From an uncultured Solirubrobacteraceae bacterium (GTDB taxonomy: Bacteria > Actinomycetota > Thermoleophilia > Solirubrobacterales > Solirubrobacteraceae), in assembly GCA_902806215.1 (NCBI GenBank), contig CADCVT010000097.1:1-8952 (forward strand): DNA of 8,952 nucleotides. Direction: 5' to 3'. The position numbers were made by a program, and so were the translations under genes. This document shows positions 5,779 through 8,952 of this stretch, piece by piece. Numbering within the stretch: position 1 is the stretch's first letter; each line of letters starts with the position of its first letter. The notes under the pieces were generated by a model. That model did no database searches. It saw nothing but the letters and a program-made list of their open reading frames with translations, and had not been told where the DNA came from.

Positions 5779-7239
5779 CTACGCGGGGGCCAGCGTGCGG
5801 CCGGTCGCCCAGGCGGCGAGCTCGTCGCCGCCCATCGGGCGGCTGAAGAAGTAGCCCTGCCCGAGGTCGCAGCCGAGCCCCGCGAGCAGCCCGCGGACCT
5901 CGTCGTCCTCGACGCCCTCGGCGACGACGCGCAGGCCGAGGTTGCGGCCGAGGTCGATCGTCGACTGCACGATCGTCGCGTCGTTGCCGTCGCCGGCCAT
6001 GCCGGTGACGAACGAGCGGTCGATCTTGATCTCGTCGACCGGCAGCTGGCGCAGGTTGCTCAGCGACGACCAGCCGGTGCCGAAGTCGTCGATCGACAGG
6101 CTGACCCCGAGATCGTGGAGCTCGCCGAGGATCGACCGGGCCCGGGCGGGGTCGGCCATGATCGTCGACTCGGTCAGCTCGAGCTCCAGCGCGCTGGCGG
6201 GGACGTCCCACTTGCGCAGCAGGCCCGCGACGTCCGCGGGCAGGCCGCGGTCGAGCAGGTTGCGCACCGAGAGGTTCACCGCGACCTTGAGGTCGAGGCC
6301 CGCGCGATGCCAGTCGCCGACCTGCGCGAGCGCTGCCTCCAGCACGTGGATCGTCAGCGGGCGGATGAGGCCGGTGTGCTCGGCGTGGCCGACGAAGCTC
6401 GCGGGCAGCACGAGGCCGCGGCTCGGGTGCTCCCAGCGCACGAGCGCCTCGACGCCGCGCACCTCGCCGGTGAGCAGGTCGACCTTGGGCTGGTAGACGA
6501 CCGCGAGCTCGCCGTCGTCCATCGCGCGCCGCAGGTCACCGACGAGCGCGAGCGGGTCGGGACGGTCCTCGCGCTCGGAGAGGAAGAGCTCCTTGCCCTT
6601 GGCGACGTACATCGCGACGTCCGCGCGCTGGATGAGCGTGTCGACGCAGTCGCCGTGCTCGGGGTAGGCGGCGATGCCGAGCGACGCCTCGACCTCGAGG
6701 TCGACGCCTTCCACGTGGAACGGCTCGGCGAGCGCGCGGAGGATCTCGTCGCCGACCTCGGCGGCGGTGTCGGCGTCCGGGGCCGACGGCAGCAGCACCG
6801 CGAACTCGTCGCCGCCGAGACGTGCGACGGTGTCGTTCGAGCGCAGCACGCCGGCGATACGCGGGCCGATCTGGCGCAGCAGCTCGTCGCCGTGATGGTG
6901 GCCGAGCGAGTCGTTGATCTCCTTGAACCGGTCGAGGTCGAGCAGCATCACGACCGGCCGCCCGCCCTCGCGCTGCGCGGCGGTGAGCGCGCGGCCGACG
7001 CGGTCGCGGAAGAGCGCGCGGTTCGGCAGCCCGGTGAGGGCGTCGTGCAGCGCCTGGTGCTCGGAGTGCGCGGCGCGGCGCCCTGCGCGGTGCAGCCACA
7101 GCAGCGGCGCGAGCAGGACCGGGACCAGCAACGGCGAGAAGCCGCCGGTGACGACGAAGATGGCCAGGGCCTGCGCGCCCATGACGGCGACGGCTCCCGC
7201 GAGGAGGACGTCCTTGTCCTTGTGCCGGGGTGCATCCAT
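5779..7239 (-). CDS. Membrane-anchored GGDEF-EAL c-di-GMP enzyme
   Basis: A 486-residue protein with two hydrophobic N-terminal segments (about 11-33 and 36-50), then a diguanylate cyclase domain (about 62-225) and a phosphodiesterase domain (about 232-480). The GGDEF site is intact (GGDEF at 142-146, with DLDRFKEIND at 101-110). The inhibitory I-site RSND (133-136) lies five residues before it. The EAL domain keeps its metal and catalytic residues: EAL at 264-266, Asn322 in VNLS, Glu354 in ELTES, Asp384-Asp385 in DDFGTG, Lys405 in IKID and Glu441 in EGVE. Both synthesis and hydrolysis of c-di-GMP are therefore possible, and which dominates cannot be told. No PAS, GAF or other sensor domain is present, so any input must come through the membrane segments or a partner. 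The ATG at 7239 gives the short cytoplasmic start before the first helix; no Shine-Dalgarno is seen. It lies 45 bp downstream of ctaA and 45 bp upstream of the antiporter gene. Confidence 0.95.
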   Translation of the reverse strand: MDAPRHKDKDVLLAGAVAVMGAQALAIFVVTGGFSPLLVPVLLAPLLWLHRAGRRAAHSEHQALHDALTGLPNRALFRDRVGRALTAAQREGGRPVVMLLDLDRFKEINDSLGHHHGDELLRQIGPRIAGVLRSNDTVARLGGDEFAVLLPSAPDADTAAEVGDEILRALAEPFHVEGVDLEVEASLGIAAYPEHGDCVDTLIQRADVAMYVAKGKELFLSEREDRPDPLALVGDLRRAMDDGELAVVYQPKVDLLTGEVRGVEALVRWEHPSRGLVLPASFVGHAEHTGLIRPLTIHVLEAALAQVGDWHRAGLDLKVAVNLSVRNLLDRGLPADVAGLLRKWDVPASALELELTESTIMADPARARSILGELHDLGVSLSIDDFGTGWSSLSNLRQLPVDEIKIDRSFVTGMAGDGNDATIVQSTIDLGRNLGLRVVAEGVEDDEVRGLLAGLGCDLGQGYFFSRPMGGDELAAWATGRTLAPA

Positions 7240-7284
7240 GCGCCGAGCATCATCAGCACCCGGCCGGTCGGCGACGGGCCGTTT

Positions 7285-8256
7285 TCAGCCGGTCTCGACG
7301 AGTGTCCGGGTCTCAGCATCCCCAGAAGTGGGGAGGCGGGGCGGCGGAGTGGACGGCTGTCGTACGCGTCCCGACAGGGCGGCGTTCGCGACACAGATCG
7401 CGGTCCACGTCATGACGGCGAGTGTCACGTGGATCCACACGAGACCGGCGGGCAGCTGGAGCTCGTACTGGACGAGGCCCACGACGCCCTGCGCGGCGAG
7501 CAGGACGCACGTCACGGTCAGCGCGCGGCGCAGGTCGGGATTGCCGCCGTAGCGGCGGGCGAGCAGCCACGTGCCGACGGCAAGGAGCCCGAGCACCGTG
7601 CCGCTGCGGCCGTGCCAGTGGTACATCGTCTCGAGCGTGTCGGCGCCGAAGCCGTCGAACCGGCTGATCGGGTCGTCGCCCTCGGTGTGCCCCGGATGCG
7701 GTCCCGCCGCGGTGGTGACCGTGCCCGCGAAGAGCACGATCGCGCCGACCGGCAGCAGCGCCCGGGTCGCGCGGTGGACGTTCTTGTGCTCGAGCTTGCG
7801 CTCCCCCGGGCCCGTCCGCGCCCGCCACCACAGCGCGACGGCGGCGGCGAGGATCGCCTGGCTGAGCAGGAAGTGCCCCATGACGAAGCCCGGCTTGAGG
7901 TGGAAGACGACGGTCAGCCCGCCGAGGATGCCCTGGCCGAGGACGCCCAGCGGGAGCAGCGCGGAGAGGAACTTGAGGTCGCGCCGGCGCGGCTCGCGCC
8001 GGAACGCGAGCACGAACGCCGCGATGCAGGGGATCCCCACGAGCCCGGTGATGAGGCGGTTGCCGAACTCGATCCAGGCGTTGAGCTCGAGGGGCGCGAC
8101 GTACCCGTCGCCGCACTTCGGCCAGTTCGGGCAGCCGAGGCCCGAGCCGGTGAGGCGCACGGCCGCGCCGGTGAGGATGATCGCGAAGAGCAGCACGAGG
8201 GCGACGAACGTCACTCGCTCGTACTGGCGTGGCGTGAGCGTCGGCAGTCGGCGCAT
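7285..8256 (-). CDS. ctaA: Heme A synthase (CtaA/Cox15 family)
   Basis: A 323-residue membrane protein that converts heme O to heme A, the cofactor of aa3-type cytochrome oxidases, at the cytoplasmic membrane. About eight hydrophobic segments are visible. The first helix leads into VRLTGSGLGCPNWPKC, the conserved extracellular cysteine pair (Cys42, Cys48). Likely heme-ligand histidines are His128 (GHFLLSQA), His213 or His215 (MYHWHGRSG) and His276 (WIHVTLAVMTW). GPHPGH (187-190) is the usual loop motif. At the first heme-site position (E-x-x-H-R in Bacillus), this protein has IEFGNR with Asn66 instead of His. I recall this form from actinobacterial CtaA, so it may be lineage-typical rather than a defect. 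The ATG at 8256 is chosen because it gives a normal N-terminus. No Shine-Dalgarno is visible, and TAGACT lies ten bases upstream. A C-terminal polar tail follows residue 295. No ctaB is in the window. Confidence 0.94.
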   Translation of the reverse strand: MRRLPTLTPRQYERVTFVALVLLFAIILTGAAVRLTGSGLGCPNWPKCGDGYVAPLELNAWIEFGNRLITGLVGIPCIAAFVLAFRREPRRRDLKFLSALLPLGVLGQGILGGLTVVFHLKPGFVMGHFLLSQAILAAAVALWWRARTGPGERKLEHKNVHRATRALLPVGAIVLFAGTVTTAAGPHPGHTEGDDPISRFDGFGADTLETMYHWHGRSGTVLGLLAVGTWLLARRYGGNPDLRRALTVTCVLLAAQGVVGLVQYELQLPAGLVWIHVTLAVMTWTAICVANAALSGRVRQPSTPPPRLPTSGDAETRTLVETG

Positions 8257-8266
8257 CCGGGCAGAG

Positions 8267-8276
8267 AGTCTAGGGT
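8267..8276. promoter_or_regulatory. Overlapping divergent -10-like elements between ctaA and the glycosyltransferase
   Basis: Only 28 bp (8257-8284) separate the two divergent start codons. On the plus strand TAGGGT (8271-8276) ends eight bases before the GTG. On the minus strand TAGACT (8272 to 8267) ends ten bases before the ctaA ATG. Both match TANNNT and share the two bases 8271-8272. With no Shine-Dalgarno for either gene, leaderless transcription from both is plausible, and -35 elements would lie inside the opposite gene. This is inferred from position and pattern only. Confidence 0.4.
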
Positions 8277-8284
8277 TCGCGATC

Positions 8285-8952
8285 GTGCACGCTGAACGGG
8301 GACACGTCGCGGTCTGCATCGTGGCGCACGGCGACCGCGACGCACTGGTGCGCTGCCTCGCGGCGGTGGTCGAGCACACGCCCGAGGACGTGCCGCTCGT
8401 GGTGTGCGACGGGCCGGAGGACCGGCTCTCGCTCCCTCGCCCCGTGCTGTGGGCCGACACGCTCGACGAGGCGCTCGCGATCGCCGCCCCCGCCGACGTC
8501 GCCCTGCTGTCGGACCGGACGGTCGTCGCCGAGGCCTGGCTCGACGGCCTGCGCGACGCGGCCGCGAGCGACTCGCTCGTCGCCACGGCGACCGCGCTGT
8601 CGAACCACGCGGGGTTCCTGTCGGTGCCGGTCCGCAACCGCCCGCACCGCCAGCTCCCCCAGACGCTGACGCTCGACGCCGCAGCCTCGCGCCTGCGCAG
8701 GCAGGCGCTGCGTGTGCGCCCGGTGATCCCCGTGGCGATGGACCACTGCGTGCTGATCCGCCGCTCCGCCCTCGAGCTCGCGGGGCCATTCGACGACATC
8801 GCCGCGTTCTCGGCGCGCTGCGTGCTGCGCGGGCTGCGCCACGTCGCCGCCGACGACGTCCTCGTCCTGCACGCCGCCGAGCCCGGCGCCCCGGAGGAGG
8901 CCGGCGCCGGCGACCCCGCGCTCACGCCGCTGCTCGCCGAGGCGCGCGAGGA
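8285..8952 (+). CDS. GT2-like glycosyltransferase, N-terminal part
   Basis: An open frame of 222 complete codons that runs off the right edge. It begins VAVCIVAHGDRDALVRCL near residue 8, the usual first strand and helix of GT-A fold family 2 glycosyltransferases. VVCDGPED (Asp42) and LLSDRTVVAEAWLDGL (Asp77) correspond to the nucleotide-sugar and metal-binding aspartates, and the latter follows the pattern in which an Asp precedes a WL segment. PVAMDHCVLIRRSALELAGPFDD (150-171) is the typical acceptor-side segment in which a residue set is followed by R..LE..G.FD. DDVLVLH near 190 matches the end of the core domain. The donor and acceptor sugars are unknown; cell-surface polysaccharide or protein glycosylation is likely. 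The GTG at 8285 is the best start, although another GTG at 8234 lies in frame inside ctaA. No Shine-Dalgarno is seen. The C-terminus and any extra domain lie beyond the window. Confidence 0.8.
   Translation, partial: MHAERGHVAVCIVAHGDRDALVRCLAAVVEHTPEDVPLVVCDGPEDRLSLPRPVLWADTLDEALAIAAPADVALLSDRTVVAEAWLDGLRDAAASDSLVATATALSNHAGFLSVPVRNRPHRQLPQTLTLDAAASRLRRQALRVRPVIPVAMDHCVLIRRSALELAGPFDDIAAFSARCVLRGLRHVAADDVLVLHAAEPGAPEEAGAGDPALTPLLAEARE

Noticed and set aside
4208..6211. Minus-strand frame of more than 650 codons upstream of the DsbA-like gene
   Set aside because: It is an out-of-frame shadow of the antiporter and GGDEF-EAL genes, rich in Arg/Ala/Pro, with no recognisable domain; the real gene starts at 4207.
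6115..8295. Plus-strand open frame of about 726 codons
   Set aside because: It is antisense to the GGDEF-EAL and ctaA genes and encodes low-complexity Arg/Glu/Asp/His/Ala-rich sequence, as expected from the complement of GC-rich coding DNA.

Overview
The window is about 9 kb of very GC-rich DNA, densely coded, with strong G/C bias at third codon positions and several starts that lack a Shine-Dalgarno sequence. The gene set suggests an aerobic actinobacterium-like chromosome: LonA protease, actinobacterial-type heme A synthase, secreted proteins with short signal peptides, and a short secreted protein ending in GNHQAH. A Thermoleophilia/Solirubrobacterales-like lineage is my guess from the style of the proteins, not something the sequence proves. 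I saw no RNA gene, CRISPR array, insertion sequence, phage gene or plasmid function.

Layout from left to right. (1) 1-832, plus strand: the C-terminal part of the ATP-dependent protease Lon, ending at a strong hairpin terminator (853-880) that separates it from convergent minus-strand genes. (2) 911-2280, minus strand: a two-gene unit of a secreted bacterial lysyl oxidase with all recognisable copper and cofactor-precursor residues, joined by an ATGA stop/start overlap to a small secreted four-cysteine protein. (3) 2281-2420: a non-coding gap with an 8-bp inverted repeat upstream of the oxidase and a terminator hairpin just after the next gene. (4) 2421-7239, minus strand: four genes that may form one transcript, read from right to left. 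These are a membrane-anchored GGDEF-EAL protein, a CPA1-type Na+/H+ antiporter, a cytoplasmic DsbA-like thioredoxin-fold protein coupled to the antiporter by an ATGA overlap, and a secreted six-bladed TolB-like propeller protein. (5) 7285-8256, minus strand: heme A synthase CtaA, 45 bp upstream of the GGDEF-EAL gene. (6) 8285-8952, plus strand: the N-terminal part of a GT2-like glycosyltransferase, diverging from ctaA across only 28 bp and running off the window edge.

The genes fall into a cell-surface group (lysyl oxidase, its small partner, TolB-like propeller, perhaps the glycosyltransferase) and a membrane/energy/signalling group (heme A synthesis for aa3-type oxidases, c-di-GMP turnover, cation/proton exchange with a thiol protein). 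Nothing here is a clear defence or biosynthetic system. The most distinctive points are the lysyl oxidase coupled to a secreted protein with a lysine cluster, the antiporter/DsbA-like pair that mirrors known NhaA-thioredoxin fusions, and the very tight ctaA/glycosyltransferase divergent junction with overlapping -10-like elements.
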